The notes beneath the pieces were generated by a model. That model saw only the letters and a list, made by a program, of their open reading frames with translations. It was not told where the DNA came from and made no database searches. A DNA stretch of 64,000 bases. Source: Neisseria meningitidis. GTDB lineage: Bacteria; Pseudomonadota; Gammaproteobacteria; Burkholderiales; Neisseriaceae. Made by a program: the position numbers and the translations under genes. The stretch lies in assembly GCF_900638555.1 (NCBI RefSeq), contig NZ_LR134525.1:1736001-1800000 (forward strand), in the 5' to 3' direction. Below, piece after piece: positions 22,441 through 33,476 of this stretch; the stretch's first letter is position 1, and every line of letters begins with the position of its first letter.

Positions 22441-23098
22441 GGAACTGACCGTCGAAATCAAGCGCCGTGCCAAGAAAAACCTGATTATCCGCCCCGCCGG
22501 CACACATACCGTCCGCATCAGCGTCCCACCCTGCTTCTCCGTCTCCGCTCTAAACCGCTGGCTGTATGAAAACGAAGCCGTCCTGCGGCAAACACTGGCG
22601 AAAACACCGCCGCCGCAAACTGCCGAAAACCGGCTGCCCGAATCCATCCTCTTCCACGGCAGACAGCTTGCCCTCACCGCCCATCAAGACACGCAAATCC
22701 TGCTGATGCCGTCTGAAATCCGTGTTCCCGAAGGCGCACCCGAAAAACAGCTTGCGCTGCTGCGGGACTTTTTGGAACGGCAGGCGCACAGTTACCTGAT
22801 TCCCCGCCTCGAACGCCACGCCCGCACCACACAACTGTTCCCCGCCCCCTCCTCGCTGACCTCTGCCAAAACCTTCTGGGGCGTGTGCCGCAAAACCACA
22901 GGCATACGCTTCAACTGGCGGCTGGTCGGCGCACCGGAATACGTTGCCGACTATGTCTGCATACACGAACTCTGCCACCTCGCCCACGCCGACCACAGCC
23001 GCGCGTTCTGGGCACTGACCCGCCGCTTCGCACCCTACACGCCCGAAGCGAAACAGTGGCTCAAAATCCACGGCAGGGAACTTTTCGCCTTAGGCTGA
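22406..23098 (+). CDS. YgjP-like (DUF45) metallopeptidase-domain protein
   Basis: The 230-residue protein has the zinc motif HELCHLAHADH (H-E-x-x-H with a following His) near residue 190 and the family C-terminus FWALTRRFAPYTPEAKQWLK. The family resembles WLM/SprT peptidases; physiological substrates are not established. It begins in the last codons of plsC, so translation is probably coupled. Two DUS copies are read in frame, as LSDGMEL and LMPSEIR. Confidence 0.85.
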   Translation: MTAFVHTLSDGMELTVEIKRRAKKNLIIRPAGTHTVRISVPPCFSVSALNRWLYENEAVLRQTLAKTPPPQTAENRLPESILFHGRQLALTAHQDTQILLMPSEIRVPEGAPEKQLALLRDFLERQAHSYLIPRLERHARTTQLFPAPSSLTSAKTFWGVCRKTTGIRFNWRLVGAPEYVADYVCIHELCHLAHADHSRAFWALTRRFAPYTPEAKQWLKIHGRELFALG

Positions 23099-23540
23099 CG
23101 CGGCCCGGGCAGGCATCCGCCAATTCAGACCTCCTCCCAAACGGACATCCGGAAAGCAGCATCACAGCCGGCGACACATACCGCTGCCGCCGCTTTCAGA
23201 CGGCATCCGTGCCGGAACAGGCACGCGCCCGCCCGATTCAAACCGCGATGACGCTTTGCCGCCGGTTCGGGGCAGGATGGCGGCACACGCGCCGTCTGCC
23301 GCGTTTCATTTCACACCGCTCTTCCGAAACCCGAAACCCGCCCGGTCCGACGTGCGGTATGAAACGCTTAAGCTGGCGCGAAGTCTTTTACTGATTTGCC
23401 CGCGAAAATGCCGTCTGAAAGGTTTTCGGACGGCATTTTTTTGCGTTTCCCAGGATGGCGGCGGATTCGTAAAAGGCGGTCAGGGTGGATTGTAGGATGG
23501 GTTGAGACCTGCCGAATCCGCCGCATCTGCCAAATCTACC
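23099..23540. other. Gene-free stretch with one DUS terminator
   Basis: No convincing coding frame is seen. A DUS inverted repeat with one mismatch lies at 23408-23439 followed by a T-run. It probably terminates the gmhB-plsC transcript. The preceding 300 bases are GC-rich and may be decayed coding DNA, but nothing recognisable remains. Confidence 0.5.
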
Positions 23541-24117
23541 GCCGTCATTCCTACGAAAGTGGGAATCTAGAACGCGGGGTTAAGAAAACCTGCACCGCGT
23601 CATTCCCACGAACCTACATCCCGTCATTCCCACGAAAGTGGGAATCCAGAACGTAAAATCTGAAGAAACCGTTTTACCCGATAAGTTTCCGCACCGACAG
23701 ACCTAGATTCCCGCCTGCGCGGGAATGACGGGATTTGAGGTTTCTGTTCGCGTCATTCCCACGAAAGTGGGAATCCAGTTTTTTGAGTTTCAGTCATTTC
23801 CGATAAATTGCCTTAGCATTGAATGTCTAGATTCCCGCCTGCGCGGGAATGACGAATCCATCCATACGGAAACCTACATCCCGTCATTCCTACGAACCTA
23901 CATTCCGTCATTCCTACGAACCTACATTCCGTCATTCCCACGAAAGTGGGAATCCAGAATCCCAGACTTTCAGATAATCTTTGAATATTGCTGTTGTTCT
24001 AAGGTCTAGATTCCCGCCTGCGCGGGAATGACGGGATTTGAGGTTTCTGTTCGCGTCATTCCCACGAACCTGCATCCCGTCATTCCCACGAAAGTGGGAA
24101 TCTAGTTTTGTCGGTGC
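23541..24117. repeat. NIME block (dRS3 repeats)
   Basis: About eight copies of the 20-bp dRS3 inverted repeat (ATTCCC-N8-GGGAAT), alternating between CACGAAAGT and GCCTGCGC spacers, are separated by RS-type sequences such as the AAACCGTTTTACCCGATAAG stretch. One more copy lies at 24312-24335. Such neisserial intergenic mosaic elements are recombination and filamentous-phage integration substrates. Confidence 0.93.
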
Positions 24118-24131
24118 GGAAACTTATCGGA

Positions 24132-24286
24132 TATAGTGGATTAACAAAAATCAGGACAAGGCGACGAAGCCGCAGACAGTACAGATAGTACGGAACCGAT
24201 TCACTTGATGCTTCAGCACCTTAGAGAATCGTTCTCTTTGAGCTAAGGCGAGGCAACGCTGTACTGGTTTTTGTTAATCCACTATA
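24132..24286. mobile_element. Correia repeat enclosed element (155 bp)
   Basis: Full-length element with intact TATAGTGGATTAAC ends, inserted between the NIME block and truA. It is in the opposite orientation to the copy at 14154. Confidence 0.95.
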
Positions 24287-24504
24287 AAATGGTTTCTTTA
24301 GATTTTACGTCCTAGATTCCCGCCTGCGCGGGAATGACGATTCGGGCACTCCTGACAGGGTGAATTCACAGGATAGCGATTCGTAGCAACTGCATCCCCC
24401 CCCAACAACTCCCCAAACAACGCCGCTCGCCCTGGGCGTTTGCCGTTTCCCTGCAAAATCTGCGATACAATGCAGTCTGAACATTTATCCGAATCCCAAA
24501 TCCG

Positions 24505-25302
24505 ATGGATACCGCACAAAAACAACGCTGGGCAATAACCCTATCCTATGACGGCAGCCGCTTTTACGGCTGGCAGAAACAGGCTGACGGCGTACCGACC
24601 GTTCAGGCGGCATTGGAAACCGCGCTCGCCCAAATAGCAGGGGAAGCGGTTTCCACCACCGTTGCCGGCAGGACCGACACCGGCGTGCATGCCACCGCCC
24701 AAGTCGTCCACTTCGACACAACTGCCGCCCGTCCCCAACAGGCATGGGTGCGCGGCGTAAATGCCCACCTGCCCGAAGGCATTGCCGTTTTGCACGCCCG
24801 ACAGGTCGCCCCCGAATTTCATGCACGATTTGACGCATACGGACGGCACTACCGCTACCTGCTCGAATCCGCCCCCGTCCGTTCCCCCCTGCTCAAAAAC
24901 AGGGCAGGCTGGACACACCTCAAACTCGACATCGAACCGATGCGTCGGGCTGCCGCCTATTTGATCGGCGAACAAGACTTCTCCAGCTTCCGCGCCGCCG
25001 AATGCCAAGCAAAATCCCCCGTCAAAACCATCTACCGCGCCGACCTTACCCAAAGCGCAGGACTCGTCCGCCTCGATTTGCACGGCAACGCCTTTTTGCA
25101 CCACATGGTACGCAACATCATGGGCGCGCTCGTCTATGTCGGCAGCGGCAGACTCAGCGTCGAAGGCTTCGCCGCACTGATTCAAGAACGCAGTCGCCTC
25201 AAAGCCCCACCGACCTTTATGCCCGACGGGCTTTACCTGACCGGCGTCGACTATCCCGAGGCATACGGCATCATCCGCCCCCAAATCCCCGAATGGCTTT
25301 AA
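24505..25302 (+). CDS. truA: tRNA pseudouridine(38-40) synthase
   Basis: The 265-residue enzyme modifies uridines 38-40 of tRNA anticodon stems. [10 protein letters not shown] contains the catalytic Asp58. [10 protein letters not shown] near the N-terminus and [13 protein letters not shown] near residue 200 are further TruA motifs. It is flanked by repeat DNA upstream and the toxin-antitoxin genes downstream. Confidence 0.96.
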
Positions 25303-25361
25303 AACATTCTTGTCGCGGAGATTTTGAAATCGGACAAACTGTCAGGCAATCTTTTTCAATG

Positions 25362-25399
25362 TTGACACTACCTCATCAAGGTAATAACATTGTTATTAC
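25362..25399 (+). promoter_or_regulatory. mazEF-like promoter with overlapping palindromic operator
   Basis: TTGACA (25362-25367) and TAACAT (25385-25390) are 17 bases apart. A perfect 9-bp inverted repeat with one central base, GTAATAACATTGTTATTAC, covers 25381-25399 and overlaps the -10 box. This is the expected layout for autorepression by the antitoxin or the toxin-antitoxin complex. Confidence 0.75.
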
Positions 25400-25424
25400 A
25401 TAAACTGGTAAATAGGGTACGTAT

Positions 25425-25664
25425 ATGATTCTCAACATACGCAAAATGGGAAACTCGCAAGGCGTGATTCTGCCCAAATCATTATTGGGTCAAATAGGGG
25501 CAGTGGACAGCTTGGCTGTTACAGTTGAAAAGGGCAATATTATTTTAAGCTGTCCTACCGTTCGCAGGGGATGGGCAGAAGCTGCCGCAATGCTTGTCGA
25601 AACCGAGCAGGAGCATTTTTTTTCCGAAATTGAAAACGAAGCGGATAAAGAATGGATATGGTAG
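25425..25664 (+). CDS. MazE-like antitoxin, AbrB fold
   Basis: The 79-residue protein starts with an AbrB/MazE swapped-hairpin DNA-binding domain: RKMGNSQGVILPKSLLGQIG at residues 5-24, then VEKGNIIL. The acidic C-terminal half (EQEHFFSEIENEADKEW) is the likely toxin-binding tail. It overlaps the toxin gene by 13 bases. It probably represses its own promoter through the palindrome at 25381-25399. Confidence 0.9.
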   Translation: MILNIRKMGNSQGVILPKSLLGQIGAVDSLAVTVEKGNIILSCPTVRRGWAEAAAMLVETEQEHFFSEIENEADKEWIW

Positions 25665-25975
25665 TACGCGGCGGAATCTATCTAGTCTCCTTAGACCCGA
25701 CCGTAGGAAGCGAAATCAAAAAGACACGTCCTTGTGTCGTAGTATCTCCTCCTGAAATACACAACTATCTCAAGACTGTGCTGATCGTTCCCATGACGAG
25801 CGGAAGCCGTCCTGCCCCGTTCCGCGTCAATGTCCGCTTTCAGGATAAAGACGGTTTGCTTTTGCCCGAACAGATTAGGGCTGTGGATAAAGCCGGATTG
25901 GTCAAACATCTTGGAAATTTAGACAACAGTACGGCTGAAAAACTGTTTGCAGTATTGCAGGAGATGTTTGCCTGA
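25652..25975 (+). CDS. MazF-like endoribonuclease toxin
   Basis: The 107-residue protein is a MazF/PemK-type mRNA interferase. RGGIYLVSLDPTVGSEIKK with the following TRPCVVVSP is the conserved N-terminal core, including the Arg used in catalysis, and VLIVPMTSG is the conserved strand with Thr. Translation may start at 25652 or at the second ATG (25658). The overlap with the antitoxin frame is typical of type II modules. All core motifs are present, so it looks active. Confidence 0.9.
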   Translation: MDMVVRGGIYLVSLDPTVGSEIKKTRPCVVVSPPEIHNYLKTVLIVPMTSGSRPAPFRVNVRFQDKDGLLLPEQIRAVDKAGLVKHLGNLDNSTAEKLFAVLQEMFA

Positions 25976-26003
25976 TTGAATAGTCTGAATTGATTGTGTT
26001 CAT

Positions 26004-26159
26004 TATAGTGGATTAACTTTAAACCAGTACGGTGTTGCCTCGCCTTAGCTCAAAGAGAACGATTCTCTAAGGTGCTGAAGCACCAAGTGAATCGGTTCCG
26101 TACTATTTGTACTGTCTGCGGCTTCGTCGCCTTGTCCTGATTTTTGTTAATCCACTATA
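26004..26159. mobile_element. Correia repeat enclosed element (156 bp)
   Basis: Full-length element with a left end variant (TATAGTGGATTAACTTTAAACC) and a standard right end. It lies 28 bases after the toxin gene and could end or process its transcript. Confidence 0.93.
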
Positions 26160-26181
26160 AAGACCGTCGGGCATCTGCAGC

Positions 26182-26700
26182 CGTCATTCCCGCGCAGGCG
26201 GGAATCTAGAACGTGGAATCTAAAGAAACCGTTTTACCCGATAAGTTTCCGCACCGACAGACCTAGATTCCCGCCTGCGCGGGAATGACGGGATTTTAGG
26301 TTTCTAATTTTGGTTTTCTGTTTTTGAGGGAATGACGGGATGTAGGTTCGTAAGAATGACGGGATATAGGTTTCCGTGCGGATGGATTCGTCATTCCCGC
26401 GCAGGCGGGAATCTAGAACGTGGAATCTAAGAAACCGTTTTATCCGATAAGTTTCCGTGCGGACAAGTTTGGATTCCCGCCTGCGCGGGAATGACGGGAT
26501 TTTAGGTTTCTAATTTTGGTTTTCTGTTTTTGAGGGAATGACGGGATGTAGGTTCGTAGGAATGACGGGATATAGGTTTCCGTGCGGATGGATTCGTCAT
26601 TCCCGCGCAGGCGGGAATCTAGACCTTAGAACAACAGCAATATTCAAAGATTATCTGAAAGTCCGAGATTCTAGATTCCCGCCTGAGCGGGAATGACGAA
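26182..26700. repeat. NIME block (dRS3 repeats) upstream of porB
   Basis: Six dRS3 copies are spaced by RS sequences. A longer unit of about 200 bp (from 26182 and again from 26391) appears twice in nearly identical form. The block separates the toxin-antitoxin genes from the porB promoter region. Confidence 0.92.
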
Positions 26701-26720
26701 AAGTGGCGGGAATGACGGTT

Positions 26721-26848
26721 AGCGTTGCCTCGCCTTAGCTCAAAGAGAACGATTCTCTAAGGTGCTGAAGCACCAAGTGAATCGGTTCCGTACTATTTGT
26801 ACTGTCTGCGGCTTCGTCGCCTTGTCCTGATTTTTGTTAATCCACTAT
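26721..26848. mobile_element. Truncated Correia element
   Basis: The left end with its inverted repeat and first part of the core is missing. The sequence passes directly from a dRS3-like fragment (GGCGGGAATGACGGTT) into the Correia core at AGCGTTGCC. The right end is intact except for its last base. This suggests a recombination breakpoint. Confidence 0.85.
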
Positions 26849-27219
26849 CTCCTGCCGCAGGGGCGGGTTTTGCATCCGCCCGTTCCGAAAGAAACCGCGT
26901 GTGCGTTTTTTGCCGTCTTTATAACCCCCGGTTTGCAATGCCCTCCAATACCCTCCCGAGTAAGTGTTGTAAAAATGCAAATCTTAAAAAATTTAAATAA
27001 CCATATGTTATAAAACAAAAAATACCCATAATATCTCTATCCGTCCTTCAAAATGCACATCGAATTCCACACAAAAACAGGCAGAAGTTTGTTTTTTCAG
27101 ACAGGAACATCTATAGTTTCAGACATGTAATCGCCGAGCCCCTCGGCGGTAAATGCAAAGCTAAGCGGCTTGGAAAGCCCGGCCTGCTTAAATTTCTTAA
27201 CCAAAAAAGGAATACAGCA
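26849..27219 (+). promoter_or_regulatory. porB upstream region and leader
   Basis: This AT-rich stretch before porB must contain its promoter. Several TATAAT-like hexamers occur near 27010-27035, but I cannot choose one with confidence. In the leader, GCCGAGCCCCTCGGC (about 27133-27147) forms a small GC hairpin. The ribosome site AAAAAAGGA (27203-27211) precedes the ATG. Confidence 0.5.
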
Positions 27220-28209
27220 ATGAAAAAATCCCTGATTGCCCTGACTTTGGCAGCCCTTCCTGTTGCAGCAATGGCTGACGTTACCCTGTACGGCACCATC
27301 AAAACCGGCGTAGAAACTTCCCGCTCTGTAGAACACAATGGAGGTCAGGTGGTTAGCGTTGAAACCGGTACCGGCATCGTTGATTTGGGTTCGAAAATCG
27401 GCTTCAAAGGCCAAGAAGACCTCGGTAACGGCCTGAAAGCCATTTGGCAGGTTGAGCAAAAGGCATCTATCGCCGGCACTGACTCCGGTTGGGGCAACCG
27501 CCAATCCTTCATCGGCTTGAAAGGCGGCTTCGGTAAATTGCGCGTCGGCCGTTTGAACAGCGTCCTGAAAGACACCGGCGACATCAATCCTTGGGATAGC
27601 AAAAGCGACTATTTGGGTGTAAACAAAATTGCCGAACCCGAAGCACGCCTCATTTCCGTACGCTACGATTCTCCCGAATTTGCCGGCCTCAGCGGCAGCG
27701 TACAATACGCGCTTAACGACAATGTAGGCAGACATAACAGCGAATCTTACCACGCCGGCTTCAACTACAAAAACGGCGGCTTCTTCGTGCAATATGGCGG
27801 TGCCTATAAAAGACATCAGGATGTGGATGACGTGAAGATTGAGAAATACCAGATTCACCGTTTGGTCAGCGGTTACGACAATGATGCCCTATACGCTTCC
27901 GTAGCCGTACAGCAACAAGACGCGAAACTGGTTGAAGACAATTCGCACAACTCTCAAACCGAAGTTGCCGCTACCTTGGCATACCGCTTCGGCAACGTAA
28001 CGCCCCGCGTTTCTTACGCCCACGGCTTCAAAGGCTCGGTTGATGATGCAAAACGCGACAATACTTACGACCAAGTGGTTGTCGGTGCGGAATACGACTT
28101 CTCCAAACGCACTTCTGCCTTGGTTTCTGCCGGTTGGTTGCAAGAAGGCAAAGGCGAAAACAAATTCGTAGCGACTGCCGGCGGTGTCGGTCTGCGCCAC
28201 AAATTCTAA
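27220..28209 (+). CDS. porB: Major outer membrane porin PorB, class 3 type
   Basis: The 329-residue protein has a 19-residue signal peptide ending AAMA before DVTLYG. The mature part is a 16-strand trimeric porin with the neisserial sequence [20 protein letters not shown], repeated loop/strand pattern, and the terminal GGVGLRHKF with C-terminal Phe needed for outer membrane assembly. The sequence matches my memory of meningococcal PorB3, with differences concentrated in surface loops (around residues 190-200, 245 and 280). It is the main serotype antigen. Repeat arrays lie on both sides. Confidence 0.97.
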   Translation: MKKSLIALTLAALPVAAMADVTLYGTIKTGVETSRSVEHNGGQVVSVETGTGIVDLGSKIGFKGQEDLGNGLKAIWQVEQKASIAGTDSGWGNRQSFIGLKGGFGKLRVGRLNSVLKDTGDINPWDSKSDYLGVNKIAEPEARLISVRYDSPEFAGLSGSVQYALNDNVGRHNSESYHAGFNYKNGGFFVQYGGAYKRHQDVDDVKIEKYQIHRLVSGYDNDALYASVAVQQQDAKLVEDNSHNSQTEVAATLAYRFGNVTPRVSYAHGFKGSVDDAKRDNTYDQVVVGAEYDFSKRTSALVSAGWLQEGKGENKFVATAGGVGLRHKF

Positions 28210-28230
28210 TCTGCAAAGATTGGTATCAAC

Positions 28231-28259
28231 AAAAAGCCTGTCGCCAGACAGGCTTTTTT
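28231..28259 (+). terminator. porB rho-independent terminator
   Basis: AAAAAGCCTGTC and GACAGGCTTTTT form a 12-bp stem around GCCA, followed by T residues, 21 bases after the porB stop. Confidence 0.93.
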
Positions 28260-28448
28260 CTGTTTGGCTTTTTTCTGTTTGGCTTTTTTCTGTTTGGCTT
28301 TTTTCTGTTTGGCTTTTTTCTGTTTGGCTTTTTTCTGTTTGGCTTTTTTCTGTTTGGCTTTTTTCTGTTTGGCTTTTTTCTGTTTGGCTTTTTTCTGTTT
28401 GGCTTTTTTCTGTTTCGCTGTTTTCTGTTTGGCTGTTTTCTGTTTTTA
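28250..28448. repeat. 15-bp tandem repeat (VNTR) downstream of porB
   Basis: The unit TGTTTGGCTTTTTTC is repeated ten times exactly from 28261 to 28410 and twice more with substitutions to 28440. A half unit derived from the terminator's 3' arm precedes it. Because 15 is a multiple of three, every frame stays open and yields FLFGF, SVWLF or AFFCL repeats, but nothing supports translation. Confidence 0.97.
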
Positions 28449-28476
28449 GTCTTTTTTATTCAATGTCAAAATATGC

Positions 28477-29750
28477 CGTCATTCCCGCGCAGGCGGGAAT
28501 CTAGTGCGTTGAGTTTCAGCTATTTAGAATAAATTTTGAAACTTTAATCCCGTCATTCCCACGAAAGTGGGAATCCAGAACGTAAAATCTCAAGAAACCG
28601 TTTTATCCGATAAGTTTCCGCACCGACAGACCTAGATTCCCGCCTGCGCGGGAATGACGAATCCATCCATACGGAAACCTGCATCACGTCATTCCTACGA
28701 ACCTACATTCCGTCATTCCCACGAAAGTGGGAATCTAGTTTTTTGAGTTTCAGTCATTCCCGATAAATTGCCTTAGCATTGAATGTCTAGATTCCCGCCT
28801 GCGCGGGAATGACGAATCCATCCGTACGGAAACCTGCACCACGTCATTCCCACGAACCTACATTCCGTCATTCCCACGAAAGTGGGAATCCAGAACGTAA
28901 AATCTCAAGAAACCGTTTTACCCGATAAGTTTCCGTGCCGACAGACCTAGATTCCCGCCTGCGCGGGAATGACGGCGGAGCGGTTTCTGTTTTTTCCGGT
29001 AAATACCCACAAGCTAAAATCCTGTTATTTTCACAAAAACAGAAAACCAAAAACAGCAACCTGAAATTCGTCATTCCCGCGCAGGCGGGAATCTAGTGCG
29101 TTGAGTTTCAGCTATTTAGAATAAATTTTGAAACTTTAATCCCGTCATTCCCACGAAAGTGGGAATTCAGAACGTAAAATCTCAAGAAACCGTTTTACCC
29201 GATAAGTTTCTGTGCCGACAGACCTAGATTCCCGCCTGCGCGGGAATGACGGGATTTGAGGTTGCGGCATTTATCGGGAGCAACAGAATCCGCTCTGCCG
29301 TCATTCCCACGAAAGTGGGAATCTAGGACGCAAAATCTCAAGAAATCGTTTTGCCCGATAAGTTTCCGCACCGACAGACCTAGATTCCCGCCTGCGCGGG
29401 AATGACGAATCCATCCATACGGAAACCTGCACCACGTCATTCCTACGAACCTACATTCCGTCATTCCTACGAACCTACATTCCGTCATTCCTACGAAAGT
29501 GGGAATCTAGAACGTAAAATCTCAAGAAACCGTTTTACCCGATAAGTTTCCGCACCGACAGACCTAGATTCCCGCCTGCGCGGGAATGACGGGATTTGAG
29601 GTTGCGGCATTTATCGGGAGCAACAGAATCCGCTCTGCCGTCATTCCCACGAAAGTGGGAATCTAGTTTTTTTGAGTTTCAGTCATTCCCGATAAATTGC
29701 CTTAGCATTGAATGTCTAGATTCCCGCCTGCGCGGGAATGACGGCGGAAA
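28477..29750. repeat. Large NIME block (about 16 dRS3 repeats) downstream of porB
   Basis: About sixteen dRS3 inverted repeats, mostly alternating between CACGAAAGT and GCCTGCGC cores, are separated by RS units. There is larger-scale duplication, for example 28477-28660 against 29070-29250. No gene is present in these 1.3 kb. Confidence 0.95.
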
Positions 29751-29867
29751 GATTCTATTTTTCCCGATAATCGCCCACAATCTCAAATTCCTTCATTCTC
29801 TCAAAAACAAAATCAGAACCCTAAATCCCATCATCCCCATCTATGTGAATATAAAAATTTTAAAAAT

Positions 29868-30022
29868 TATAGTGGATTAACAAAAACCAGTACGGCGTTG
29901 CCTCGCCTTAGCTCAAAGAGAACGATTCTCTAAGGTGCTCAAGCACCAAGTGAATCGGTTCCGTACTATCTGTACTGTCTGCGGCTTCGTCGCCTTGTCC
30001 TGATTTTTGTTAATCCACTATA
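29868..30022. mobile_element. Correia repeat enclosed element (155 bp)
   Basis: Full-length element with both terminal repeats, between the NIME block and the thiC terminator. Confidence 0.95.
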
Positions 30023-30040
30023 TTTTCACAAGCGAAAGAA

Positions 30041-30078
30041 TACCGTCTGAAGCCTTTTTTCCGGGTTTCAGACGGCAT
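30041..30078. terminator. DUS-type terminator after thiC
   Basis: A slightly degenerate DUS (ACCGTCTGAA) and a perfect opposed copy form a stem 15 bases beyond the thiC stop on the minus strand. Confidence 0.75.
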
Positions 30079-30093
30079 TTTTTGCTTGACGTT

Positions 30094-32178
<2,085 letters not shown>

Positions 32179-32193
32179 TCGATGTTGGGCAAA

Positions 32194-32222
32194 ATTAAAA
32201 CACGGGCTTGGATTTTTGTAAA
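32194..32222 (-). promoter_or_regulatory. thiC promoter
   Basis: On the minus strand TTTACA (32222-32217) and TTTAAT (32199-32194) are 17 bases apart. Transcription would begin near 32187, just before the TPP aptamer, giving a leader of about 190 bases. Confidence 0.65.
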
Positions 32223-32293
32223 GAAAATAATATTTCAAATCAGGCATAAACCGACGGACGGCAAAATTTTATGATTTTTCGCGGAAGTAATGT

Positions 32294-32322
32294 TTGACAA
32301 CATAAAAAATCTGCCGTATAGT
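32294..32322 (+). promoter_or_regulatory. tRNA-fMet promoter
   Basis: TTGACA (32294-32299) and TATAGT (32317-32322) are 17 bases apart, ending 12 bases before the tRNA. Confidence 0.85.
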
Positions 32323-32334
32323 TTCATCTTCTGA

Positions 32335-32411
<77 letters not shown>

Positions 32412-32418
32412 AATATCA

Positions 32419-32448
32419 AACCCCTCGGTTCAATGCCGAGGGGTTTTG
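32419..32448 (+). terminator. Terminator after tRNA-fMet
   Basis: CCCCTCGG and CCGAGGGG form a strong 8-bp stem around TTCAATG, followed by TTTTGTTTT. Confidence 0.93.
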
Positions 32449-32592
32449 TTTTGCCTGTTTCCTGCCGCCTCCGTTTTTTGCCGGATTTTCCTTCCTGCCG
32501 CAATATCGGAACGGCAGCCCGCCGTCTGTTTGCAGTTGCAAATTCAGGCGGTTTGATTACAATCTTCCGCATTATGTTCAAGAAAGCCGACT

Positions 32593-33468
32593 ATGCCGAC
32601 CGTCCGTTTTACCGAATCCGTCAGCAAACACGACCTTGATGCCCTATTCGAGTGGGCAAAGGCAAGTTACGGTGCGGAAAGTTGCTGGAAAACGCTGTAT
32701 CTGAACGGTCTGCCTTTGGGCAATCTGTCGCCGGAATGGGCGGAGCGCGTCAAAAAAGACTGGGAGGCAGGCTGCTCGGAGTCTTCAGACGGCATTTTCC
32801 TGAATGCGGACGGCTGGCCAGATATGGGCAGACGCTTGCAGCACCTCGCCCGAATATGGAAAGAAGCGGGACTGCTTCACGGCTGGCGCGACGAGTGTTT
32901 CGACCTGACCGACGGCGGCAGCAATCCCTTGTTCGCGCTCGAACGCGCCGCTTTCCGTCCGTTCGGACTGCTCAGCCGCGCCGTCCATCTCAACGGTTTG
33001 GTCGAATCGGACGGCCGATGGCATTTCTGGATAGGCAGGCGCAGTCCGCACAAAGCAGTCGATCCCGACAAACTCAACAATACTGCCGCCGGCGGTGTTT
33101 CCAGCGGTGAATTGCCGTCTGAAACCGTGTGTCGCGAAAGCAGCGAAGAAGCCGGTTTGGATAAAACGCTGCTTCCGCTCATCCGCCCGGTATCGCAGCT
33201 GCACAGCCTGCGCCCCGTCAGCCGGGGTGTGCACAATGAAATCCTGTATGTATTCGATGCCGTCCTGCCCGAAACCTTCCTGCCTGAAAATCAGGATGGC
33301 GAAGTGGCGGGTTTTGAGAAAATGGACATCGGCGGTCTGTTGGCTGCCATGTTGTCGGGAAACATGATGCACGACGCGCAACTGGTTACGCTGGACGCGT
33401 TTTGCCGTTACGGTCTGATTGATGCCGCCCATCCGCTGTCCGAGTGGCTGGACGGCATACGTTTATAG
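32593..33468 (+). CDS. Nudix hydrolase with Tnr3-like N-terminal region
   Basis: The 291-residue protein has an N-terminal DUF4743-type region (about residues 20-125) as in yeast thiamine pyrophosphokinase Tnr3 and related proteins. A canonical Nudix box follows: G167-x5-E173-x7-R181-E182-x2-E185-E186-x-G188. Tnr3-type Nudix proteins have been reported to hydrolyse oxidised thiamine diphosphate; applying that here is inference, supported by thiC nearby. A DUS encodes LPSET within the Nudix box, and another encodes SSDGIFL at residues 64-70. The ABC ATPase gene starts 8 bases after its stop. Confidence 0.85.
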   Translation: MPTVRFTESVSKHDLDALFEWAKASYGAESCWKTLYLNGLPLGNLSPEWAERVKKDWEAGCSESSDGIFLNADGWPDMGRRLQHLARIWKEAGLLHGWRDECFDLTDGGSNPLFALERAAFRPFGLLSRAVHLNGLVESDGRWHFWIGRRSPHKAVDPDKLNNTAAGGVSSGELPSETVCRESSEEAGLDKTLLPLIRPVSQLHSLRPVSRGVHNEILYVFDAVLPETFLPENQDGEVAGFEKMDIGGLLAAMLSGNMMHDAQLVTLDAFCRYGLIDAAHPLSEWLDGIRL

Positions 33469-33476
33469 GATGCGCC

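Noticed and set aside
23099..23395. Possible gene after the YgjP-like gene
   Set aside because: The frame is very rich in Arg and Pro, begins inside the previous gene in another frame, and shows no motif.
28134..28532. Open frame with repeated FLFGF pentapeptides after porB
   Set aside because: It starts out of frame within porB and continues through a terminator into a 15-bp VNTR whose length keeps all frames open; no ribosome site.
23541..29750. Regularly spaced palindromic repeats as a possible CRISPR array
   Set aside because: The repeats are dRS3 inverted repeats with variable spacing, the intervening sequences are themselves repeated, and there are no cas genes.
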